Shown one piece after another: positions 42,730 through 50,724 of a stretch of DNA of 64,000 nucleotides. Each line of letters starts with the position of its first letter. Position 1 is the stretch's first letter. The position numbers and the translations under genes were made by a program. The notes beneath the pieces were generated by a model. The model was not told the DNA's origin, searched no databases, and saw only the letters and a program-made list of their open reading frames with translations. Origin of the DNA: an uncultured Lachnospiraceae bacterium. GTDB taxonomy: Bacteria > Bacillota > Clostridia > Lachnospirales > Lachnospiraceae. The stretch is from the NCBI GenBank assembly GCA_947566645.1, contig CANOKL010000006.1, positions 62,001-126,000 on the forward strand, read 5' to 3'.

Positions 42730-43322
42730 TACGATGACGGCAGCAGTCAGATAGTTACAATCAATGAATTGTGAACCAAAACAGAAAGCCCGGGCAGATT
42801 GATAATACAGTCTGTCAAGGGCTACTGATAGGACAACCATGTCACTGTATATCTTAGGACTTTAGGCGCGTTTTTGGGGGCTATTTCGGCTTGTGTGTAT
42901 GGGTGTAAACTTGTAAGGATATGGGTGTATGATGGAAAATAAGGGGGATTTTTGGCGATTTCGTGCTACCATGGGGAGGGGTGCACTTAATGGTAGCAGG
43001 GGGGGGTACTAAACATTTGCACGAAACTTTTTCGTTTACAGGTGGGGCGCATGTATTGCACTCACACCTCACCCCAATTTTTGAAATATCACCGAACAAC
43101 TCAGACAGTGACATTTTGACACAGCTATTGATTTCCGCGAGAATTCGGTAAAAGTCAATTTGAAAGCCTCTGAATTTAAAATGTGCAATTTTTGACGCTC
43201 TAAAATTGACTTTTACTGAACAGAATAAAGATAGACTCCTTTTTTATAAAGACAGACATATCCGTGATTTATTTCCTAACGTCATAAATCACTCTTTTAA
43301 AAACTTTTTGATTGTTACTGGT
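42730..43322. other. Non-coding stretch with G-rich runs and inverted repeats
   Basis: No convincing gene. The plus strand between about 42865 and 43050 is strongly G/T-rich, with a run of eight G at 42999-43006. A TGCTACCAT / ATGGTAGCA inverted repeat (42964-42972 and 42990-42998) encloses a GGGGAGGGG stretch. A second inverted repeat, GTAAAAGTCAATTT with its exact complement, lies at 43148-43161 and 43203-43216. The base skew suggests a former origin, transfer or attachment region of the element. Confidence 0.45.
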
Positions 43323-43685
43323 TCAGCTATAAAGATTAGTATTGGTTATAAATATCCCATACCCAGTCCATGAATTGATTTGCTTTTGACTGTCTCGAAA
43401 ATCTGCAAATTTCCATGATTCCTCTTTGAGTGTAATAAACACATTCTTGTTCCTCACTTTTAGAGGTGGGCTCATCTTAATCTTCCTCAGAATCCCCCTG
43501 TACATTTCATCTTTCAACAAATCTATTTTGCCACGTCCCATAGGGAAATCTTTCATAAAATCCGGGTTATCCCTAAAGAATTCTTCCTGTTCCTCGTCAG
43601 AAAGATGAATAGTATATTCCTCATAGAAATCCAGGTCATCACCAATAATAAACTTATAGAATTTCTGTAGCTGCTCTGCTGTCAT
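43323..43685 (-). CDS. Hypothetical protein of the integrated element
   Basis: About 120 residues from the ATG at 43685, seven bases after AGGAG. It begins MTAEQLQKFYKFIIGDDLDF and is strongly acidic in its first half (SDEEQEEFFRDNPDFMKDF), then basic (GILRKIKMSPPLKVRNKNVF). No membrane segment is visible. In-frame codons up to 43769 would extend it but have no ribosome binding site. I do not recognise the family. Confidence 0.55.
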   Translation of the reverse strand: MTAEQLQKFYKFIIGDDLDFYEEYTIHLSDEEQEEFFRDNPDFMKDFPMGRGKIDLLKDEMYRGILRKIKMSPPLKVRNKNVFITLKEESWKFADFRDSQKQINSWTGYGIFITNTNLYS

Positions 43686-43809
43686 CCATATTCTCCTGTT
43701 TTCTGATTTACTCGTATACCTAATACTTATGTGAATCTTATATCTGTGAATTATATTTCTGTCATCCATTATATAAAATAATAAATGAAAAGTAAAGGAG
43801 ATTCTGTCT

Positions 43810-44115
43810 ATGGATTACGGTAATTTACATTTGCGCATAAACGAAATACTACAGGAAAAAGGAATCAGCAAGAATAAAATATGTAAGGAACTTGATATCC
43901 CCCGGACAAATTTTAACAAATACTGTCGTGATGGGGTTACACGTTTTGATACAGGAATGATCTGTAAGCTGTGTTGGTACTTGGGAATTGAGGTCGGTGA
44001 GCTTATTGTGTATATGCCACCATATGAAAAATCATCTTGCGTCCAAATGGACGCAGGACGTAAGCAACAACGTGATCGTTCTACAAATACTCGTGAAGAT
44101 GGTAAGGAAGGATAA
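43810..44115 (+). CDS. Cro/C1-type HTH regulator with basic tail
   Basis: A 101-residue protein. The first 70 residues are a short Cro/C1 HTH domain (LHLRINEILQEKGISKNKIC, KELDIPRTNFNKYCRDGVT, then ICKLCWYLGIEVGELIVYMP). A disordered basic tail follows (DAGRKQQRDRSTNTRED). AAGGAG is nine bases upstream of the ATG. It diverges from the hypothetical gene at 43323-43685. It is one of several small HTH genes in this element. Confidence 0.85.
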   Translation: MDYGNLHLRINEILQEKGISKNKICKELDIPRTNFNKYCRDGVTRFDTGMICKLCWYLGIEVGELIVYMPPYEKSSCVQMDAGRKQQRDRSTNTREDGKEG

Positions 44116-44121
44116 GTAAAA

Positions 44122-44403
44122 CTAAACAAAACATTCCTCTGGTATCATATTAGCCATTCGTATATAATTATTCATAGTTTGTCTTGTAATATTGTATGAT
44201 TCTGCTAATTCAGTTTGATTAGATGAAGTAATATGATCTGCAATTGTCAAAAGTTTTGCTTTTTGCTCATATTGGTTTGATCCGTTTCCACCACGTTCAA
44301 ATTCATAATATTCATTAAGAAATTTAAAACACCTACCGAGTTTAACCGGATTAGTATTACCCAAAAACCGTTGGCGAAGATTAGATTCAATAAGATATTT
44401 AGT
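44122..44403 (-). pseudogene. ParB/replication-protein-like fragment
   Basis: The open frame from about 44403 reads YLIESNLRQRFLGNTNPVKL and GRCFKFLNEYYEFERGGNGS, then an HTH-like AESYNITRQTMNNYIRMANM and IPEE before a stop. ParB-like phage/element proteins show NLRQR, an SKLGRxFKFLNEYY-type helix and an HTH with RTxxNYIRLxxLIPE. Both the N-terminal ParB nuclease-like part and the C-terminal part are missing. The fragment has no start with a ribosome binding site, so I call it a relic. Confidence 0.6.
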
Positions 44404-44540
44404 TCAGATGCCAAAAGTCTTGATATCCTTGGGGATGCCATTTTTTAGACACTCCCTTGTAAGCTGCTTATAGTTTTAATCCTCAATCCAACACATTCTC
44501 TGACAAAGTTTCAAAGATGTCATCATTTCACTTACCCCTT

Positions 44541-44783
44541 TCACTTCCCATGATCTTCTATAATCAGTTCATCAATGCTAATACCAAACAATTCCCTAAG
44601 TTCAATCAACACATCAAATGTACATGTCCTTCTTCCGCTCTCATATAAGGATATCGCCTAATGTGTAACTCCTAACCTCTCAGCCAATTCCTCCTGGGAT
44701 ATATGATTCAGTTTCCGGTAATATTTTAGGTTCCTGGCGAAGTTGTTTCTTGTATCAGCGTTTTCTTTCATGATGAATGTCAT
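44541..44783 (-). pseudogene. Cro/C1-type repressor interrupted by an in-frame TAG
   Basis: From the ATG at 44783 (or 44771) the frame reads NNFARNLKYYRKLNHISQEE, LAERLGVTH, then TAG (44658-44660), then AISLYESGRRTCTFDVLIEL and RELFGISIDELI to a TGA at 44541. This is a complete XRE-type HTH domain apart from the stop, which replaces the glutamine normally found in the recognition helix (T-x-Q-A-I-S). As in the J-domain gene, the simplest change is CAG to TAG. Confidence 0.8.
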
Positions 44784-44881
44784 ATTCTCCTTCAATCCTC
44801 AAATACTATATACATCTTTTATATCTTCGTAATTACGAAGATATTCAATTAACAGAATACCATTAGAGGGGATAATACGAT

Positions 44882-45100
44882 ATGATAGACTACTCTCCAT
44901 TTTGGAAAACCTTGGGAAATTCAGACGAAAACTGGTATACATTGACTACAAAACACCATATGTCCCATAGTACGCTGCACAGGCTGAAACACGGCAAAGA
45001 CATTTCTATGAAAACTTTAAATGACCTTTGCCGTATTCTGAATTGTGAGATTGGTGATATGTGCCGGTATGTAGCTTCTGAGGATGACCAAAAGCTCTGA
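44882..45100 (+). CDS. Small Cro/C1-type HTH protein
   Basis: A 72-residue HTH protein of the short Cro/C1 type: MIDYSPFWKTLGNSDENWYT, MSHSTLHRLKHGKDISMKTL, NDLCRILNCEIGDMCRYV. GAGGGGATAA precedes the ATG. Such proteins usually repress phage-like or conjugative functions. A partial copy of its last two helices lies just downstream at 45121-45218. It is divergent from the interrupted XRE repressor at 44541-44783. Confidence 0.82.
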   Translation: MIDYSPFWKTLGNSDENWYTLTTKHHMSHSTLHRLKHGKDISMKTLNDLCRILNCEIGDMCRYVASEDDQKL

Positions 45101-45120
45101 TTGAAGAAAAAACAGACCAT

Positions 45121-45218
45121 TGAACACTACCACGCTCAATGATCTGTGCAGAATACTTAATTGTCGTATTGAAGAGATATGCCAGTATGTGGAATGTGAA
45201 GATGAACAGAGATTGTAG
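45121..45218 (+). pseudogene. Partial duplicate of the small HTH gene
   Basis: The frame gives TTLNDLCRILNCRIEEICQY, then VECEDEQRL and TAG at 45216-45218. This aligns with the last 29 residues of the intact HTH protein just upstream, differing at several positions. The first half of the gene is missing, so it is a degenerate tandem copy rather than a recent one. Confidence 0.7.
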
Positions 45219-45295
45219 AGATATTATTCATGCAGTACACTAAATAGTTTCTCTCTAATCAATTTAACCGTAATAAAAACCATTTTACACTACGA

Positions 45296-45918
45296 TTATT
45301 CAATAAATTCACCATTTTCCCATTTTCCTTGATATTCTATATCTCCGTCTTCATCATAAAGTGTTCCTTTTCCATCATAAAGTCCATTTTTATATTCTCC
45401 CTCATATTTTATTTTACCGTCTTCATAAAAACTCTTTCCTTTCCCATGCGCACTATTATTTACTATATCTCCTTCATAAGATTTATTATTTTTTTCATAG
45501 TTATATATTGTTCCATAACCACTTAAATAACTGTTCTCGTATGCGCCTTCAGATTGTAATGTTCCATCTTCATTGTACTCTGTGCCTTCTCCGATATATC
45601 CCTGCCACTCCCTTCAGCTATACCGTTCTTCATCTGTCCAAAGTATGTATAATTCTCTTCAAGTTCATCAATTTTCTCTGTATTATAAACTTCTGTTATA
45701 AGACAAAGCATCGTAATTCCACAACAAAAAATACACAGAATCCCCCAAATTTTTGTTAATATTCCTACTCTATCGCCCTCTTTCTTTTCATCAAAAGCTC
45801 TTATTACTGTAAACAAAATGAGTATAATGTCCACAAGATACATAGGCCATTTCAATATATTATTTATAAAAACACTAACATCATAACTAAGTAAAAAAAG
45901 CATCATCTTTTCCCACAT
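45296..45918 (-). pseudogene. MORN-repeat membrane protein with a frameshift
   Basis: The start frame (ATG at 45918) encodes two membrane helices and ENYTYFGQMKNGIAEGSGR. At about 45599-45604 the frame must shift by one base. The other frame then continues with YIGEGTEYNEDGTLQSEGAY, YGTIYNYEKNNKSYEGDIV, KIKYEGEYKNGLYDGKGTLY and YQGKWENGEF: four MORN repeats, stop at 45296. The shift lies in a short G run (three G where four would restore the frame), so a slip or a sequencing error is possible. MORN repeats bind lipids or serve as assembly platforms. The gene may be chromosomal or part of the element. Confidence 0.75.
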
Positions 45919-46198
45919 AATATCACCATTCCAAATTTTTTTATAAATTGTAAAACGTTATTTTTTATTATACTTTCCCTCCCATCCTTCGACAATCTCC
46001 GACATTTCCCATCACCACACATCCGACCCATTACACAGCACATCAGGAAATTACTACCAAATTCTTCCTGCACTCCACCCCAAAATCCCAACATCCTCGT
46101 AAGTTTTCTCCTATAATTGTGTCTTTATAATTAGAAGGACAAAATAAAATACAGAGGACAAAACACTATGAACTGAATACAGGAACTCTCGTCAAACA

Positions 46199-47149
46199 TT
46201 ACTTATTACTGTTACTATTTTGAATTTTAGGTGATTTTACACGATCTTTTCTAGAACATTGTAAGAACACAGAAAAGCAACTTCCCTTCCCATATTCAGA
46301 AACAGCCGTGATATACCCCTTTTCCTTTTCCAGGATCAGATTCGACAGGTACAGGCCAATGCCGGATCCTTCCACATTCTCCACCTCCGGACTTCTGTAA
46401 AACCGCCGAAAAATATCCGTCAACTCCTCCTGCCGGATCCCCCTTCCGTTATCCGCAATCTGAATTTCCGTATAGATCTCATATGGGCATACACGAATAG
46501 AAACCGTACCGCCTTTCCCTGTGTATTTGACAGCATTCTCCAATAGGTTAGCAAATACCTCTGCCGTCCACTTCCGGTTATGATATAGCTGCCTGTCCTC
46601 AAATGGCTCCATCATAAGCCTAATTTCTTTTTTCTCCAGCTTTTCATAAACCGCATCCACTGCGTCCAGGATTGTCTGCCTGATATTTGTATTGTTTACT
46701 TCAAATCCGTCAATATTCTGTTCCAGTTTCACCATTTTAGACAGAGAACCCACAATCCAGTTAAACCGTTCCACCTGTCTGTGCATTTTATCTGCAAATT
46801 CTGCTCTTCGCTCCTGCGAAATCCCTTCTTCTCCAAGAATCTCTGCGTAAAGGGAAAGGTTTGCAAGTGGAGTCTTTAGCTGATGAGACATATTGGATAC
46901 CAGACTTTTTACCTGTTCTTTCTCCTTTTCGGCATCCCTGGCATGACTTCCGAGAACTTCCTGTATCTGTCTGATCTTACTGATCAGGGCAGAATATTCT
47001 CCTTCCTCCACATCAGAATATGCCACTGGTTCCTGGCTTAATACGCTGTCCAGCAGACGGTCAATCATACGGTATGTCCTTCTCTTCTGATAAATACTAT
47101 TACCTGCAGCCAGGCACAAAAGTACCGCTAAAATTATCGTAAGCCACAT
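46199..47149 (-). CDS. Sensor histidine kinase
   Basis: A 316-residue kinase with one N-terminal membrane helix (residues 1-18) and almost no extracytoplasmic part. The H box is VSNMSHQLKTPLANLSLYAE, the N box VFANLLENAVKYTGKGG, G1 IADNGRGI and G2 VEGSGIGLYLSN. It lacks a sensing domain, like the intramembrane-sensing kinases that take their signal from an ABC transporter. It follows the response regulator by four bases. The ABC transporter that it probably served (36.4-39.8 kb) is now separated by the integrated element. The last 17 residues are unlike the family and may reflect the insertion. Confidence 0.93.
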   Translation of the reverse strand: MWLTIILAVLLCLAAGNSIYQKRRTYRMIDRLLDSVLSQEPVAYSDVEEGEYSALISKIRQIQEVLGSHARDAEKEKEQVKSLVSNMSHQLKTPLANLSLYAEILGEEGISQERRAEFADKMHRQVERFNWIVGSLSKMVKLEQNIDGFEVNNTNIRQTILDAVDAVYEKLEKKEIRLMMEPFEDRQLYHNRKWTAEVFANLLENAVKYTGKGGTVSIRVCPYEIYTEIQIADNGRGIRQEELTDIFRRFYRSPEVENVEGSGIGLYLSNLILEKEKGYITAVSEYGKGSCFSVFLQCSRKDRVKSPKIQNSNSNK

Positions 47150-47153
47150 AACC

Positions 47154-47828
47154 TTATTCCTTCCAGATATATCCGATTCCGTGTATGGTTTTTATCCATA
47201 CAGGATGTGATGCATTATCTTCTATTTTAGTACGAAGCCTGCTGATATTTACAGACACTGTATTGTGATCCACATATTTTCCGTCACTGTCCCATAGCTT
47301 TTCTAAAATCTGTTCTTTGGAAAGAATGTGGTTCTTATTTTCAACCAGATACAAAAGCAGGCGATACTCCAATTTACTAAGTTGGATTTCTTCTCCATGT
47401 TTATAGACTTTACAGGTACTCTTGTCTATAGTTAAGGCATCGGAGGTGATCTTTGCAGACTCTGACCTTCCCTGAAGGAGCCTTTTCGTTCTCGCCTTTA
47501 ATACACCAAGGGAAAAGGGCTTTGATAAATAATCATTTACCCCTAATTCCAGGGCTCTGATCTCATCCATCTCTGTGTCACGGGCAGTCAGCATAATAAT
47601 TGGGATATTACTACAGCCGCGCACCTCTTTACAAAATTCAAACCCTGTTCCATCTGGCAGATTACAATCCAGAAGAACAATATCATAGCTGTTTCCTGCG
47701 ATCTCTCTCAAGCCATTCTTTTTCGTTCCTGCCTCTGTTACATCATACCCGTCACTGGAAAAAGAGAAGGCTAAGCCTTCTCTCAGATCCGTATCATCTT
47801 CCACGATCAACATTCTATATTTGCCCAT
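47154..47828 (-). CDS. OmpR/PhoB-family response regulator
   Basis: About 224 residues: a receiver domain (MLIVEDDTDLREGL, phosphoacceptor aspartate in IVLLDCNLPDGTGFEF, threonine in MLTARD, lysine in YLSKPFSLGVLKAR) and a winged-helix output domain (LSKLEYRLLLYLVENKNHIL, NTVSVNISRLRTKIEDN, IKTIHGIGYIWKE). The start at 47828 (MGKYRMLIVEDD) follows AAGGAA; earlier in-frame ATGs lie in sequence with no coding character. It is the first gene of the operon with the kinase. Confidence 0.93.
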   Translation of the reverse strand: MGKYRMLIVEDDTDLREGLAFSFSSDGYDVTEAGTKKNGLREIAGNSYDIVLLDCNLPDGTGFEFCKEVRGCSNIPIIMLTARDTEMDEIRALELGVNDYLSKPFSLGVLKARTKRLLQGRSESAKITSDALTIDKSTCKVYKHGEEIQLSKLEYRLLLYLVENKNHILSKEQILEKLWDSDGKYVDHNTVSVNISRLRTKIEDNASHPVWIKTIHGIGYIWKE

Positions 47829-47920
47829 TCTATCATTCCTTCTAAGCGCCGGTGTTTTACGCGTCGTGGAGTCATGCTTTTTCATGCAAGCATGAAACGC
47901 ATGACCTTTTAACGCTTGTA

Positions 47921-49426
47921 TCATATATTTATACTTACCCAATTCCCACTTTGGTTTATGGAATAGGAATCTGCTGGCTGCAGGAGCAGATTCATCCTCA
48001 CAGAATTCCCGGCTTCCATACTATTTCTGAAGTCCAGCCATCCCATCATATACTGCTCATATGCACTCTCCTCTTTACCATAAAAAGCCTTGGTTCTCTC
48101 TGATGAATTCCCGAAAAAATCACTCCAGTAAAATCCGCTGTTTTTATATCTGTAAACCTCTTTTAAATACCCTGAATTCATCTTTTGTGAGTACTGTGAC
48201 CTTCCAAATTCAGCCCCTTTTATCAGTGCTTCCATTACATTACCGGAAACGCGGTAATGTTCCATTGTTTTGTTATAAACTCTCCACACATCAGCCCTGT
48301 CAGGCGCGGCATTTCCCTGAATATCAGCCTCCATCCGGGCATTTCTCCGGTTCGTTTCCAGCTTACGGCTAAACTGCTCCAAAAAAATATTCAGATATCC
48401 GTTCAGGGTCTTTTGAAGCGTTGCCTTTAATACAGGACTCATATTTTTTTCTTTACTTAAAGTATCTGTTTTCATAGCAAGCATGGCAAGCTCTAAACCT
48501 ATCCGTTCCTCATTCATTTCATAAGGATTTACCTTTGCTGCCATTGCAGAAAGGCCAGACGCATACTGTCCCAGTATATCCAGTTCCTGCAGGGAATACT
48601 CCCCACTGTTTTGTGCCTTTGCTTCGGGAGCAGATTTCTGACTGCGCAGCATAGCCGCAATATATTCGTCATCCTTCAGAAGCCATGTATCCTCTGTACC
48701 TTCCAATCCTGTAAACCCTCTGTTCTGTTCTAAAAAGCCCCTGTACTCCGACACTCTTTGCTCTACACCACTCTTATAGGATTGATAAATCTTCTCCTTT
48801 TCACCAGAAACCCCGTAGTCTTCCAGAATTCCTCCTATGATTTCTGCATAACCTTTTGCTGTCCTTTCTAATGTTTCCTCATACATCGCATCCAATTGAT
48901 CCAGCCGTTCTTTTTGCTTTGCCCCTGTATAAATCGTTTTGATCTTATCCTCCATTGCTACATAACGCGAAGCAAGGTACTCTACGTTTTTAGAAAATTC
49001 TCCAGAATCAACAGACTGGTATGCTGTTCCCGACTGAAATCCGAGTCCTGAAAGCTCAAATTGAAGCATTCTGAGATCTATATCGCCCACTTCGTCCAAC
49101 AGGCCACCTTTCTGGAGCATCTTTTCCACATCTGCTGCACTTAAAGTCCTGTTCGAAGTGTCAGCCGTGCCGTTTAAAACATCAAGAAGATTCACAGTAT
49201 TCATCTTTTTCCACTGCTTATTAACCGCATCTGCCTTTGTATAACCGGAACGGTCCGCGGCATACAGGGATTTTGTCAAAGAAGAGGATTCTGTTGTTGA
49301 TTGATCTGAATGCCCTGCCGCAGCAGACCGGCCCCCGCCTGATACTGCCTGGGTTAATTGTGCCTGAAATGGTTCCGCAGTATTGACCGCTACTGGTAAT
49401 CTGGCAATTCTTTCTGCTATTGTCAT
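47921..49426 (-). CDS. Large hypothetical protein
   Basis: A 501-residue soluble protein with no membrane segment or signal peptide. It is mostly helical with long charged helices (EYLASRYVAMEDKIKTIYTG, RLDQLDAMYEETLERTAKGY, ELAMLAMKTDTLSKEKNMSP), and the N-terminal 60 residues are Ser/Gly/Thr-rich and probably disordered. Relatives of similar size are known to me from Clostridia as unknowns. GGAGGAGTGA precedes the ATG. It stands upstream of the response regulator by about 90 bases, but sharing a transcript is not shown. No function is offered. Confidence 0.7.
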   Translation of the reverse strand: MTIAERIARLPVAVNTAEPFQAQLTQAVSGGGRSAAAGHSDQSTTESSSLTKSLYAADRSGYTKADAVNKQWKKMNTVNLLDVLNGTADTSNRTLSAADVEKMLQKGGLLDEVGDIDLRMLQFELSGLGFQSGTAYQSVDSGEFSKNVEYLASRYVAMEDKIKTIYTGAKQKERLDQLDAMYEETLERTAKGYAEIIGGILEDYGVSGEKEKIYQSYKSGVEQRVSEYRGFLEQNRGFTGLEGTEDTWLLKDDEYIAAMLRSQKSAPEAKAQNSGEYSLQELDILGQYASGLSAMAAKVNPYEMNEERIGLELAMLAMKTDTLSKEKNMSPVLKATLQKTLNGYLNIFLEQFSRKLETNRRNARMEADIQGNAAPDRADVWRVYNKTMEHYRVSGNVMEALIKGAEFGRSQYSQKMNSGYLKEVYRYKNSGFYWSDFFGNSSERTKAFYGKEESAYEQYMMGWLDFRNSMEAGNSVRMNLLLQPADSYSINQSGNWVSINI

Positions 49427-49554
49427 TTATTCTCACTCCTCCGCATATTCTAAAACTTTACCTCTAAAAGTATTTTAACATTCCAGTCAAGGAAAATCAA
49501 ATATATCCTTCTTAGGGAAGACCGCATTGACAAAATAAACCCGTAAGGCTAAAA

Positions 49555-49610
49555 TGGGGACAGGGTATTTTTAATCTGGGACGGGGCATTTTTAAAATTG
49601 CCCCGTCCCC
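49555..49610. repeat. REP-like palindrome, second copy with a half-copy
   Basis: Bases 49578-49609 form a palindrome differing by two central bases from the perfect one at 19937-19968 (arm GGGACGGGGCA, A/T-rich centre). Just before it, 49556-49573 is a degenerate half-copy (GGGGACAGGGTATTTTTA). The pair is 30 kb from the first site and, like it, lies in an intergenic region, here before tyrA. Confidence 0.75.
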
Positions 49611-49629
49611 AACCTAAGGAGGTAGTTAG

Positions 49630-50724
49630 ATGAGAAAGCGTATCGGTTTTATTGGCCTTGGCCTGATCGGCGGTTCGATTGCCCGGGCGGTCCGCCAGTA
49701 TGATCCGGATTATGAGATTATTGCTTTTGATAAAAATAAGGAAGCGCTTGCGCTTGCTACTCAGGAATCAGTGATTGATGTGGCGGTGACTGCCATTGAT
49801 GATAATTTCCGTCGTCTGGATTATATTTTCCTGTGTGCGCCGGTTGCCTGTAATACTGCATATCTGAAGCAGATTGCGGAATATCTGCATGAGGAATGTA
49901 TTCTGACGGATGTAGGGAGTGTCAAGACGAGTATCCATACGGAGGTGGAACGGCTTGGTATTGACCGTTATTTTATCGGCGGGCATCCTATGGCCGGGTC
50001 GGAGAAGAGCGGCTATGGGAATTCGAAGGCCATGCTGATTGAGAATGCTTATTTTGTTCTGACTCCTTCTACGACTGTGCCGAAGGAGAAGCTTGCCAGA
50101 TACCAGGCTTTTGTGGAGCATCTCAGGGCAATTCCTGTGGTGCTTGACTACAAGGAGCATGATTATGTGACGGGCGCAATCAGTCATCTGCCGCATATTA
50201 TTGCTTCGTCCCTGGTTAATTTTGTGAGGGATACGGATACGAAGGATGAGCTTATGAAAAATCTTGCTGCCGGGGGCTTTAAGGATCTTACGCGGATTGC
50301 CTCCTCATCGCCGACTATGTGGCAGCATATCTGTCTGAAAAACAGGGAAAATATTTCGCAGATACTCGGCTCCTATATTGATACGCTGAAGGAAATAAAG
50401 GGGTATATAGACCGTTCGGATGAGCAGGCGCTCTATCACTGGTTTGAGTCCTCAAGAAGCTACCGGAATGCTATTCCAGGCTCCTCGGCTGGTCCGATCA
50501 AAAAGGCTTATGCTGTATACTGCGATATCATTGATGAGGCAGGTGGTATTGCTGCCATTGCCACAATTCTTGCATCCAATGGCATCAACCTTAAGAATAT
50601 CGGTATTGTACATAACAGAGAATTTGAAGAAGGGGTTCTGCGTATTGAATTCTATGATGAGGCTTCCTCGAATAAGGCCTCGGAATTACTGCAGAAATTC
50701 AGGTATATTGTATATGAACGCTAA
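49630..50724 (+). CDS. tyrA: Prephenate dehydrogenase with ACT domain
   Basis: A 364-residue enzyme of tyrosine synthesis, oxidising prephenate to 4-hydroxyphenylpyruvate with NAD(P). The Rossmann motif is GFIGLGLIGGSIARAV, the catalytic histidine region HPMAGSEKSGYGN, and SHLPHIIASSLVNFV follows. Residues about 290-364 form an ACT domain (IIDEAGGIAAIATILASNGI), which suggests tyrosine feedback. AAGGAGG precedes the ATG. The aroA gene follows with an 11-base overlap. Confidence 0.93.
   Translation: MRKRIGFIGLGLIGGSIARAVRQYDPDYEIIAFDKNKEALALATQESVIDVAVTAIDDNFRRLDYIFLCAPVACNTAYLKQIAEYLHEECILTDVGSVKTSIHTEVERLGIDRYFIGGHPMAGSEKSGYGNSKAMLIENAYFVLTPSTTVPKEKLARYQAFVEHLRAIPVVLDYKEHDYVTGAISHLPHIIASSLVNFVRDTDTKDELMKNLAAGGFKDLTRIASSSPTMWQHICLKNRENISQILGSYIDTLKEIKGYIDRSDEQALYHWFESSRSYRNAIPGSSAGPIKKAYAVYCDIIDEAGGIAAIATILASNGINLKNIGIVHNREFEEGVLRIEFYDEASSNKASELLQKFRYIVYER

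Noticed and set aside
42881..43114. Minus-strand frame with many Cys and Pro
   Set aside because: It is driven by the strand skew of the G-rich region; no start signal or family.
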